20,418 nt of DNA from DAISJI01 sp964559835. Lineage in GTDB: Bacteria > Acidobacteriota > Terriglobia > Terriglobales > Acidobacteriaceae. Positions 1 through 5,941 of this stretch are shown here, piece after piece. Made by a program: the position numbers and the translations under genes. Every line of letters begins with the position of its first letter. Positions within the stretch are counted from its first letter, which is position 1. The stretch covers positions 1 to 20,418 of the forward strand of contig CAZLJE010000056.1 in NCBI GenBank assembly GCA_964559835.1, in the 5' to 3' direction. Below the pieces are notes generated by a model. That model did not search any database. It worked only from the letters and a program-made list of their open reading frames with translations, and had not been told where the DNA came from.

Positions 1-4
1 AGAG

Positions 5-51
5 TGTCAGGGATGTCCCCGGTCTGATCTGTCAGGGATGTGCCCGGTCTG
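5..51. repeat. 25-bp tandem direct repeat, two copies
   Basis: Two 22-bp copies beginning TGTCAGGGATGT, at 5-26 and 30-51, differ at one base and are offset by exactly 25 bp. The array may extend past the left window edge. It lies directly beside REP-like hairpins, so the region before the first gene appears to be a repeat cluster. No coding signal is seen in it. Confidence 0.8.
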
Positions 52-64
52 TACCACAACCTGA

Positions 65-112
65 CCCACGGCTTACGCCGTGGGCTACGATCTGTCGCGC
101 GCTGGCGCGCGC
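65..112. repeat. REP-like double hairpin
   Basis: The first hairpin is perfect: CCCACGGC (65-72), loop TTAC, GCCGTGGG (77-84). A second GC hairpin follows with GCGCGC arms at 97-102 and 107-112 and a 4-nt loop. Two GC-rich hairpins a few bases apart, immediately after the 3' end of a gene, are typical of REP/BIME elements mobilised by Y1 (RAYT) transposases. No such transposase is in this window, so the class assignment is inference. The hairpins could also protect or terminate the mRNA of the minus-strand gene that ends at 117. Confidence 0.6.
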
Positions 113-116
113 TCCT

Positions 117-836
117 TTACTTAATCTCGAGGATGACGAACTTTGCCGGATCTGTTCCTGCGTTGCGCATGTCTGGGAATCCGCCGTGCACCCAGACGGA
201 CTCGCCCGGTTTGCGAGCGGCGCTGGCGCCGTTCAGCTCGAGGATACAGTCGGCAAGGGGAACGATCACGTGATCGCGCCGGTCATCGTGCGTGGGCAGC
301 GTACTGGCCGCTGCCAGTTCGGCCCGCAGGACTCGCGCGCTCGGCGTCTCAAACAGCAGGCTTTCGCTGTATTCGCCCTGATCACTCTTGCCGAATCTGA
401 ACTGGCTGCAACCCGGTCCCGCCAGGCCGCAGGTCGCGCGTTCCGGATGTAATGGATGCGCGAGTTCCAGCACGATCCAGGAAGTGGGCGTATCGGACTT
501 GCTGCGCAACTGGTGGGACCAGCCGCCTTTGAAGATCTCGACCTCGCCGCTCTGCAGGTCCACGGCAAAGTTATTCGCGAGACCGACCATCTCCGCCGAG
601 CCGCCGCTGACCGCGAGCAGCATGTAATCGTGCACCTCGCGTCCGATCGCTACGGAAGCGCGCGCGGGAAGCTCGATGCTAAAGACGCGCACGCTCGGAT
701 TCGAAATCGCCAGATGCAGGCCGGGAGCAGCGGTCGTCACCTTGGGCGTGGGCGCGGTGAAGCTCTGCCCGTCGGGTCTGGTCGATTGCTGGGCAACGGC
801 GATTGTGACAAGCAGCAGGACGGCAGCGATCCGCAT
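117..836 (-). CDS. secreted cupin-like (probable bicupin) protein of unknown function
   Basis: The 239-aa protein has a clear N-terminal signal peptide (MRIAAVLLLVTIAVAQQS), so it is probably exported. The rest is beta-rich and contains two segments that resemble cupin cores: residues around HDYMLLAVSGG, and a later one around HDDRRDHVIVPLADCILEL followed by WVHGG. This suggests a double-cupin fold, but the full His/Glu metal-ligand set is not obvious and no reaction can be assigned. The ATG start is supported by a strong GGAGG Shine-Dalgarno sequence seven bases upstream (cctcc at 844-848 on the plus strand). It is the last of four minus-strand genes and ends next to REP-like hairpins. The cupin call is weak; that it is a real exported protein is solid. 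Confidence 0.7.
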   Translation of the reverse strand: MRIAAVLLLVTIAVAQQSTRPDGQSFTAPTPKVTTAAPGLHLAISNPSVRVFSIELPARASVAIGREVHDYMLLAVSGGSAEMVGLANNFAVDLQSGEVEIFKGGWSHQLRSKSDTPTSWIVLELAHPLHPERATCGLAGPGCSQFRFGKSDQGEYSESLLFETPSARVLRAELAAASTLPTHDDRRDHVIVPLADCILELNGASAARKPGESVWVHGGFPDMRNAGTDPAKFVILEIK

Positions 837-909
837 GGTCAGGCCTCCGGGCCGAGGATGCTGGCACGAGTCGCAGCCTTGGCAACAGAAAAGTGAATTT
901 TGTTCCGAA

Positions 910-925
910 ATCCGGAATTCCGGAT
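910..925. promoter_or_regulatory. perfect 16-bp palindrome after the deoxynucleoside kinase gene
   Basis: ATCCGGAATTCCGGAT is a perfect palindrome that starts six bases beyond the stop codon of the kinase gene and lies upstream of the cupin-like gene on the same strand. It could be a transcript-end hairpin or a binding site for a dimeric regulator. No T-run follows on the minus strand, so a classical intrinsic terminator is not supported. Confidence 0.4.
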
Positions 926-931
926 GTGGCT

Positions 932-1594
932 CTACGCGCTCGCTGCCTGACCACCCAGCGGCAGGAAGTATTGCGTCCCGCGGACGGGCTCGCTGACCTT
1001 CTTGAGCAACTGCTGCAGGTCTTCGTTCTGCTCGACGAAGTCGATCTGCGAGGTGTCGACGATGAGCAGGTCGCTGGCGGTGTAGTGGAAGAAGAAGTGT
1101 TCGTAGGCGCGGACGACCTCTTCCAGGTAATCGTCGCTGATCGCCGCCTCGGTGGCGCTGCCCTTCTTCTTCAGGCGCTTCTTCAGCACCTCGGGCGTGG
1201 CTTGCAGGTAAATGACGAGGTCGGGCGTCGGAAGCTGTTCGCGGAAGAGGTTGTAATAGCGGTTGTAGATCTCCAGTTCCGGATCGGTCAGGTTGAGGCA
1301 GGCGAAGAGCTTGTCTTTCTCGAAGATGTAGTCGGCAACGACCACGTTGCGCGATGCCGGGCCGACGTCGAGCGCCTTCAACTGCTCGTAGCGCCGGACC
1401 AGGAATGCGAACTGCGCCTGGAAGGCGGCGCCGCGTTCGCCGTCGTAAAAGGCGCGCAGGAACGGGTTCTCCTCGGGTTCGGCCAGGCGCTGGGCGTGCA
1501 TGCGCTCCGCCAGGATCGAGGACAATGTGCTTTTTCCGACGCGAATGGGACCTTCGACGGCGATGTAGTGGGGCGACTCGAAGAGTTTGGCCAT
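932..1594 (-). CDS. deoxynucleoside kinase (deoxyadenosine/deoxycytidine/deoxyguanosine kinase family)
   Basis: This family (COG1428) phosphorylates deoxynucleosides in the nucleotide salvage pathway in the cytoplasm. The protein from the chosen ATG is 220 aa, a normal length. Visible motifs are the P-loop EGPIRVGKST (residues 14-23), the VVADYIFEKDKLFA segment typical of the bacterial branch, a YYNLFREQLPTPDLVIYLQ substrate/strand region, and an Arg/Lys-rich lid (KKRLKKKG). The P-loop has Arg where many relatives have Gly. Two in-frame upstream starts (ATG at 1624, TTG at 1648) would add 10 or 18 residues. I chose 1594 because MAKLFESPHYIAVEG matches the usual distance from Met to P-loop. 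None of the three has a convincing Shine-Dalgarno sequence. The exact nucleoside specificity cannot be read from sequence. Confidence 0.9.
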   Translation of the reverse strand: MAKLFESPHYIAVEGPIRVGKSTLSSILAERMHAQRLAEPEENPFLRAFYDGERGAAFQAQFAFLVRRYEQLKALDVGPASRNVVVADYIFEKDKLFACLNLTDPELEIYNRYYNLFREQLPTPDLVIYLQATPEVLKKRLKKKGSATEAAISDDYLEEVVRAYEHFFFHYTASDLLIVDTSQIDFVEQNEDLQQLLKKVSEPVRGTQYFLPLGGQAASA

Positions 1595-1662
1595 GACCGG
1601 GTGAACAGGAACTTCGCGCAGCATAACGCGATGAGTCGCGCGAAGCAATTGCGATTTGAAAT

Positions 1663-1690
1663 TGGTCAGTAGTCAGCAGTCAGTGATCAG
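1663..1690. repeat. heptamer tandem array, TGGTCAG type
   Basis: Four consecutive 7-bp units of the form TNNTCAG (TGGTCAG, TAGTCAG, CAGTCAG, TGATCAG). It is the left half of an inverted pair with 1781-1808: CAGTGATCAG at 1681-1690 is the exact reverse complement of 1794-1803. The 90 bp between the two arrays (1691-1780) shows no ORF or motif I recognise. Confidence 0.85.
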
Positions 1691-1780
1691 GAGGTCTTCA
1701 GTCGGAGCTGTGCATGCGTCAGAGAAGGTCGTGAAGTGCAAAGTGGCTTTCGGGAGCCCGAATGCCCGCGACAGGCCGGC

Positions 1781-1808
1781 TGAGCACTGACCACTGATCA
1801 CTGAGCAC
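1781..1808. repeat. heptamer tandem array, TGAGCAC type, inverted to 1663-1690
   Basis: Four 7-bp units (TGAGCAC, TGACCAC, TGATCAC, TGAGCAC), the reverse-complement form of the TGGTCAG/TGCTCAG family. The array overlaps the 3' end of the polysaccharide deacetylase gene and supplies its last codons and its TGA stop (plus-strand tca at 1798-1800). Confidence 0.85.
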
Positions 1809-2505
1809 GGTTTCCCATCATTTCCGTCACGGTGACGAACTCGTATCCTTCGCCCTGGTAGCGGCGGATGAGTTCGTCGGTCGCTTCGACAGTGCGGCTG
1901 CGGTCTGTGCCCAGGAGCTTGTGACCGCCGTCATGCAGCAGGATGACATCTCCTCCGCAGACCTGGGTTGAGATCTTTTCCACGATCTGGCTCGCGGAAG
2001 TCGCTTCCCAATCGTAGCCGGTCACAGACCACATGACGGGCGTCTTGCCCGCTGCCCCGACTGCTCGGAGATTCGCCGGCCGACGACCTCCGAATGGCGG
2101 CCGAAACAGTTTGGGCGTGGCGCCGATCGCGTCCTCGATAACGGCGTCGCACATGCCGATCTCGCGGCCTGTCTGGAATCCGGTGCGGAAGATGAGGTTT
2201 GGGTGTGTATAAGTGTGGTTGCCGATCTCATGGCCGGCTTCGGCGACTTTGCGCAGAATGCCCGGCTGCTGCTTGACGAAGCTTCCGATGGGGAAGAACG
2301 TCGCCTTAACGCCGTGCTTCGCGAGCACGTCCAGCAGATGAAGCGTGTGCGGATCGTTGGGCCCGTCATCATAGGTCAGCGCCAGCCGCTTGGAGCCGCG
2401 CGCTTCGCCAATAAACGTGTGGCCGTAGAGCTGCGACGTCGGCGACATGGTGTTGTACCCGGCGACGACCAGCGCGCCGGCACCGGCTGCGATTGTCAGG
2501 AGCAT
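1798..2505 (-). CDS. polysaccharide deacetylase (NodB-homology, CE4 family)
   Basis: CE4 enzymes remove N- or O-acetyl groups from peptidoglycan, chitin or other surface glycans using a divalent metal. The 235-aa protein has a hydrophobic N-terminus (residues 1-17), consistent with export or membrane anchoring, then the canonical motifs: TYDDGP (44-49, catalytic base Asp46 and metal ligand Asp47), HEIGNHTYTH (92-101, metal ligands His97 and His101), RPPFG (135-139) and ILLHDG (188-193, with the catalytic-site His191). All key residues are present, so it should be active. The ATG at 2505 has no Shine-Dalgarno sequence. A -10-like TAGTAT ends seven bases upstream, suggesting a leaderless mRNA. 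The C-terminus (RAQ then stop) is encoded by a heptamer repeat array. The substrate is unknown. Confidence 0.93.
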   Translation of the reverse strand: MLLTIAAGAGALVVAGYNTMSPTSQLYGHTFIGEARGSKRLALTYDDGPNDPHTLHLLDVLAKHGVKATFFPIGSFVKQQPGILRKVAEAGHEIGNHTYTHPNLIFRTGFQTGREIGMCDAVIEDAIGATPKLFRPPFGGRRPANLRAVGAAGKTPVMWSVTGYDWEATSASQIVEKISTQVCGGDVILLHDGGHKLLGTDRSRTVEATDELIRRYQGEGYEFVTVTEMMGNRAQ

Positions 2506-2512
2506 TGCGAGA

Positions 2513-2533
2513 ATACTACCAAGTACCTGGTAG
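2513..2533 (-). promoter_or_regulatory. -10-like hexamer and 18-bp dyad before the deacetylase gene
   Basis: On the minus strand TAGTAT (2513-2518) ends seven bases before the ATG. Overlapping it is CTACCAAGTACCTGGTAG (2516-2533), which matches its own reverse complement at 16 of 18 positions and could be an operator. The same stretch also reads in 7-bp steps (CAAGTAC, CTGGTAG, CTAGTCT), so it may instead be a degenerate heptamer array related to 19714-19734. Both readings are inference. Confidence 0.4.
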
Positions 2534-2566
2534 CTAGTCTCGGCACCAACGTGCCGGACGAGTGCC

Positions 2567-2620
2567 CAGTGCTCAGTTGTCAGTGCTCAGCACTTCCGCT
2601 TTTGCTGAGCACTGAGCACT
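2567..2620. repeat. inverted pair of heptamer arrays forming a perfect 11-bp hairpin
   Basis: The left array has units CAGTGCT, CAGTTGT, CAGTGCT. The right array is TGAGCAC twice (2606-2619). AGTGCTCAGCA (2582-2592) is exactly complementary to TGCTGAGCACT (2603-2613) across a 10-nt loop. It sits just downstream of the hemL stop. The hairpin could end or stabilise the hemL mRNA, but no T-run follows. Confidence 0.8.
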
Positions 2621-2625
2621 CTGCA

Positions 2626-3924
2626 TTAAGCATTTACCAGCGCAAACGCCTCCCTCGCCGCCGCTACGGTCTCGGCGATGTCCTGGTCGGTGTGGGCGGC
2701 GCTGAGGAACGCGGCCTCGAACTGCGATGGGGGCAGGTAAACGCCGGCGTTCAGCATGGCGCGGTGGAAGCGTCCGAATGCCGCGGTGTCGCACTTGGCC
2801 GCGGAATCCCAATCAGTGACCTGCTCGCCGGTGAAGAACCATGTGAACATCGAGCCGACACGGTTGGCGGTGAGCGCGACTCCCGCTTCGCGCGCGGCTT
2901 CGGAGACCATCTCGACCAGCGTCGCGGCCGTGCGCTCGAGACGTCCGTAGATCTCGCGGTTGTCGCGCAGCGTGCAGAGCGTGGCCAGGCCCGCGGCCAT
3001 CGCGAGCGGATTCCCGCTTAACGTGCCCGCCTGATACATCGGGCCGAGGGGCGCGACCAAGTCCATGATCTCTGCGGGTCCGCCGTAAGCGCCGACCGGA
3101 AGACCTCCGCCGATGATTTTGCCAAGCGTGGTCAGGTCCGGGCGCGTGCCGAACAACTCCTGCGCTCCGCCATATGCGAGGCGGAAACCAGTCATGACTT
3201 CGTCGAAGATAAGCAGCGCGTTCTCGCGCGAGGTGAGGTAGCGCAGGCCATCGAGAAAGTCGCGCGCGGGCGGGACGCAGCCCATGTTGCCGACGACCGG
3301 CTCGACGATCACGCAGGCGATCTCGTCCTTGTAGCGCGCGAACGCTTCCTGCACGACCTGGATGTTGTCGTACGGCAGTGCGAGCGTGAACTGGACGAAC
3401 TCCTCGGGAACGCCGGCCGAACCGGGAATGCCGAGAGTGGCGACACCGCTTCCGGCTTTGACCAGCAAAGCGTCCGAATGTCCGTGATAGCAGCCTTCGA
3501 ACTTGATGATGTACTTGCGTCCGGTGTAGGCGCGCGCGAGACGGATCGCGCTCATGACAGCTTCAGTCCCTGAGCTTACGAAGCGCACCTTTTCCATGGA
3601 GGGGTAGGCTTCGAGGACGGCTTCGGCCAGGTCGATCTCCGAGGGCGTGCTGGCGCCGAAGCTGGCGCCGTTGCGTGCAGCCTGCGTGATCGCCTCCACG
3701 ACCTCGGGGGCGGAATGGCCGAGGATCAGCGGTCCCCAGGAGCCCACATAATCGATGTACTCGTTGTTGTCGGCGTCGAAGATGTGGGCGCCTTCGCCGC
3801 GGACGATGAACGGAGGATCACCTCCGACGGCGCGGAAGGCTCGGACGGGCGAGTTCACGCCTCCGGGAATGACGGCTTCAGCGCGCTGGCGCAGCTTGCG
3901 CGATTGGTCGAAAGAGCGGGACAT
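2626..3924 (-). CDS. hemL: glutamate-1-semialdehyde 2,1-aminomutase
   Basis: HemL converts glutamate-1-semialdehyde to 5-aminolevulinate, the last step of the C5 route to haem and other tetrapyrroles, using PLP or PMP. The protein from the chosen ATG is 432 aa, standard for the family. Clear signatures are VIPGGVNSPVRAF near the N-terminus, the SSGTEAVMSAIRLAR cofactor-binding segment, KFEGCYHGHSD, FDEVMTGFR, and the PLP-lysine motif TTLGKIIGGGLPVGAYGG with Lys269. An in-frame GTG at 3951 would add nine residues, but MSRSFDQSRKL is the usual start. No Shine-Dalgarno sequence is seen; TATAGT ends six bases before the ATG. No other haem genes are adjacent. Confidence 0.97.
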   Translation of the reverse strand: MSRSFDQSRKLRQRAEAVIPGGVNSPVRAFRAVGGDPPFIVRGEGAHIFDADNNEYIDYVGSWGPLILGHSAPEVVEAITQAARNGASFGASTPSEIDLAEAVLEAYPSMEKVRFVSSGTEAVMSAIRLARAYTGRKYIIKFEGCYHGHSDALLVKAGSGVATLGIPGSAGVPEEFVQFTLALPYDNIQVVQEAFARYKDEIACVIVEPVVGNMGCVPPARDFLDGLRYLTSRENALLIFDEVMTGFRLAYGGAQELFGTRPDLTTLGKIIGGGLPVGAYGGPAEIMDLVAPLGPMYQAGTLSGNPLAMAAGLATLCTLRDNREIYGRLERTAATLVEMVSEAAREAGVALTANRVGSMFTWFFTGEQVTDWDSAAKCDTAAFGRFHRAMLNAGVYLPPSQFEAAFLSAAHTDQDIAETVAAAREAFALVNA

Positions 3925-3930
3925 GCGGAA

Positions 3931-3936
3931 ACTATA
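3931..3936 (-). promoter_or_regulatory. hemL -10-like hexamer immediately before the start codon
   Basis: The minus strand reads TATAGT, then six bases, then the hemL ATG, with no ribosome-binding sequence between. This spacing puts the expected transcription start at or next to the ATG, as in leaderless genes. Confidence 0.45.
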
Positions 3937-3948
3937 GCAGCGAGAGCG

Positions 3949-4004
3949 CACACGCGGGTGTGAGGCGCGTCACAGGTAAAATGGCTAGGGTCGGACGCCG
4001 TCCG
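3949..4004. promoter_or_regulatory. divergent hemL/porin intergenic region with -10-like box and two dyads
   Basis: This gap holds an inverted repeat CACAC-GCGG-GTGTG (3949-3962), a -10-like TAAAAT (3977-3982) on the plus strand, and a second perfect dyad CGGAC-GCC-GTCCG (3992-4004). The TAAAAT would give a porin transcript with a leader of roughly 45-50 nt that contains the second hairpin. No good -35 is seen. The assignments are inference. Confidence 0.35.
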
Positions 4005-4036
4005 CTCCAACATCTAAAACAGTTTGAGGAACGATT

Positions 4037-5419
4037 TTGCGCACGTGGCTGCTCGCAATCGCACTGGTAATTTATCTGTCGCTACTCGCGAGCGCACAGT
4101 CGCCCAGCGTTTCGCAACCGGAAGCGAACGACGCTCCTGACGATCCGGTCACGATGCTGCCGCACTCGGGCACTTCCCGGTTCTACTTCGCCGGCCAGTT
4201 CAACACTATGTTCCAGGCGCATCGCGCCTTTCGCGCGCTCTATAGCGGGCCGCACAGCTTCAAGAACGTGTCCGAGGCGGACGATTCGCGGGTCGCAACG
4301 CTGTACCTCGGTCTGGAACTGGCGAAGTACACGGAGATCATCTTCAATGGCGAGTCCGTTGGCGGTCGCGGCGTCAGCGACGCGCTTGGGCTCGCGGGCT
4401 ACACGAACCTCGATGTGGTGCGAAATCCGGATCTGGGTGCGCGGCCGTACATTGCGCGGTTGATGATCCACCAGGTGATCCCGCTGGGCAGCGGAACGGA
4501 GGAGAGCGAGCGCACACCGCTGTCGCTGTTCACCGAATTGCCCAAGCGCCGGATCGAGATCCGGTTCGGAAAGTTTTCGACCGCGGATTTCTTCGACCAG
4601 AACAGCGTCGGCAGCGACAGCCACCTTCAGTTCCTCAACTGGACCGTGGACAACAGCGGCGCTTACGACTACGCGGCAGACACGCGCGGCTACACGTGGG
4701 GGCTGTATCTGGAGCTGCACAATCCGGGCTGGTCGCTCCGCTTTGGCGAGCTGCTGATGCCGAAGGTAGCCAACGGCATCAAGCTCGAACACGACCTGGC
4801 GCGGGCGCGGTCGGAGAACATCGAACTGGAACTTCGCCCCACGCTCCTCAAAGACCGGAAGAGCGCAGTCCGCCTGCTCACGTTCGTGAATCACGCCAAC
4901 ATGGGCGACTATCGCCGCTCGGTCGACCTGTTCCTCCGCGGCATCACGCGGACACCCGACATCACCGCGAGTCGCCAGCAGGGGACGGTGAAGTACGGCT
5001 TCGGGCTCAACGCAGAGCAGGAACTCACGACGGACCTGCGCGCCTTTCTTCGCGTCGGGTGGAACGACGACGCCGTCGAGTCGTTTGCTTACACAGAGGT
5101 TGGGCAGACCGTCGCGCTCGGCGCGGACCTGAGAGTCAGCCGCTGGAGGCGCAAGCTGGACAAGGTGGGAGCTGCCTTCGTCAGCAACGGGATCTCCGCC
5201 GCGCACCAGGAATATCTCCGTCTCGGCGGACTGGGCTTCCTGCTCGGCGACGGCAATCTGAACTACGGCCGCGAAACGATCTTTGAGGGCTACTACACCG
5301 CTCACCTGTGGCGCGGACTGTTCGGGGCTTTCGACGTGCAGCACATCAATAATCCCGGCTATAACCGCGATCGTGGGCCGCTTTGGGTGCCGGGGTTGCG
5401 GCTGCACGTGGAGTTCTGA
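4037..5419 (+). CDS. carbohydrate-selective outer-membrane porin, OprB-like
   Basis: A predicted outer-membrane beta-barrel for sugar uptake. The 460-aa protein starts with a signal peptide (MRTWLLAIALVIYLSLLASA, then QS) and ends in Phe (LRLHVEF), as barrels assembled by BAM usually do. The middle carries the OprB-type signature: FGKFSTADFFDQN, then QFLNWTVDNSGAYDYAADTRGYTWG, then LLMPKVANG. The start is TTG at 4037, chosen because a GAGGA Shine-Dalgarno sequence lies at 4026-4030 with six-base spacing and because this start gives the complete signal peptide. No sugar catabolic genes are adjacent, so the substrate is unknown. A 474-codon open frame on the opposite strand is a codon-bias shadow. 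Confidence 0.88.
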   Translation: MRTWLLAIALVIYLSLLASAQSPSVSQPEANDAPDDPVTMLPHSGTSRFYFAGQFNTMFQAHRAFRALYSGPHSFKNVSEADDSRVATLYLGLELAKYTEIIFNGESVGGRGVSDALGLAGYTNLDVVRNPDLGARPYIARLMIHQVIPLGSGTEESERTPLSLFTELPKRRIEIRFGKFSTADFFDQNSVGSDSHLQFLNWTVDNSGAYDYAADTRGYTWGLYLELHNPGWSLRFGELLMPKVANGIKLEHDLARARSENIELELRPTLLKDRKSAVRLLTFVNHANMGDYRRSVDLFLRGITRTPDITASRQQGTVKYGFGLNAEQELTTDLRAFLRVGWNDDAVESFAYTEVGQTVALGADLRVSRWRRKLDKVGAAFVSNGISAAHQEYLRLGGLGFLLGDGNLNYGRETIFEGYYTAHLWRGLFGAFDVQHINNPGYNRDRGPLWVPGLRLHVEF

Positions 5420-5433
5420 GCAGGCCCGATTTA

Positions 5434-5463
5434 CACGAAAGGACACGAGGGTTTCCACCAAGG
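5434..5463. repeat. degenerate decamer array (CACGAAAGGA type)
   Basis: Units CACGAAAGGA, CACGAGGGTT and TCCACCAAGG follow each other with 10-bp periodicity between the porin stop and the blaI promoter. The third unit is poorly conserved, so this call is tentative. Confidence 0.4.
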
Positions 5464-5468
5464 CGTGC

Positions 5469-5521
5469 TTGACAATCGCTTCGGAGGTGCTAATGTATTG
5501 GCACATGCTAATGCGATAGCA
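5469..5521 (+). promoter_or_regulatory. blaI-like promoter with tandem dyad operators
   Basis: A consensus -35 TTGACA occupies 5469-5474. Downstream is an 18-bp dyad, GTGCTAATGTATTGGCAC (5487-5504), with symmetry GTGCnAATnnATTnGCAC. A second dyad, TGCTA-N6-TAGCA, lies at 5506-5521. Both share TGCTAATG, at 5488-5495 and 5506-5513, 18 bp apart. The first dyad covers the expected -10 position (a weak TAATGT at 5491). BlaI/MecI repressors bind such dyads as dimers and usually regulate their own operon, so this is the likely autoregulatory operator. Confidence 0.6.
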
Positions 5522-5567
5522 CGTGTGGACGGTGTGGCAGGCGAGACGCCCGCGTTACAGGTGAAAC

Positions 5568-5939
5568 ATGGAACTCGGACCACGAGAACGGCAGATCCTC
5601 GATATTCTTTACCGGCTGGGCGAGGCGTCGGTATCGCAGGTGCGCGACCAAATCCCGGATCCGCCCACGTATAGTTCCGTGCGCGGCATGCTGGCGCTGC
5701 TCGAGCGTAAGGGCCTCGTCAACCATCGGCAGGAGCAACTCCGGTACGTCTACGCACCGAGCACTGCGCGCAATAAAGCCGCGCTTGCGGCGCTGCGCCA
5801 TATGGTGAAGACGTTCTTCAACGGCTCGACACGGAAAGCCATGGCAGCGCTGCTGGAGATGCCGGACAGCGAACTCAGCGCGCGCGACATCAAGAGGTTA
5901 CGCAATCACATCGAACGGGCCCGCAAGGAAGGGAGGTAG
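5568..5939 (+). CDS. BlaI/MecI/CopY-family transcriptional repressor
   Basis: The 123-aa protein has the family's normal length and layout: a winged helix-turn-helix DNA-binding domain (residues about 3-70, with LGPRERQILDILYRLGEASVSQV, TYSSVRGMLALLERKGLV and a YVYAP wing) followed by a helical dimerisation and regulatory tail (about 75-123). In the bla/mec systems the repressor is inactivated after its M56 partner senses a signal; here the M56 gene follows after two bases. The ATG at 5568 has an AGGTG Shine-Dalgarno-like sequence close upstream. The promoter region carries tandem dyads that fit repressor binding. Target genes beyond its own operon are unknown. There is no reason to assume beta-lactam response. 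Confidence 0.93.
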   Translation: MELGPRERQILDILYRLGEASVSQVRDQIPDPPTYSSVRGMLALLERKGLVNHRQEQLRYVYAPSTARNKAALAALRHMVKTFFNGSTRKAMAALLEMPDSELSARDIKRLRNHIERARKEGR

Positions 5940-5941
5940 CG

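Noticed and set aside
893..1672. 259-codon plus-strand open frame over the deoxynucleoside kinase gene
   Set aside because: The opposite strand has an intact P-loop and family motifs. The plus-strand translation is low-complexity and without motifs.
2582..2613. Intrinsic terminator for hemL
   Set aside because: The 11-bp hairpin is real, but no T-run follows it on the minus strand and it arises from heptamer arrays. A termination role cannot be claimed.
4082..5506. 474-codon open frame antisense to the porin gene
   Set aside because: The plus-strand porin has a signal peptide, family motifs and a Shine-Dalgarno sequence. The antisense frame has no recognisable domain and is a by-product of high-GC codon bias.
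5498..5515. Sigma-54 promoter before the blaI-like gene (TTGGCAC word)
   Set aside because: The downstream GC element is not at the required spacing, and a consensus TTGACA -35 is present nearby.
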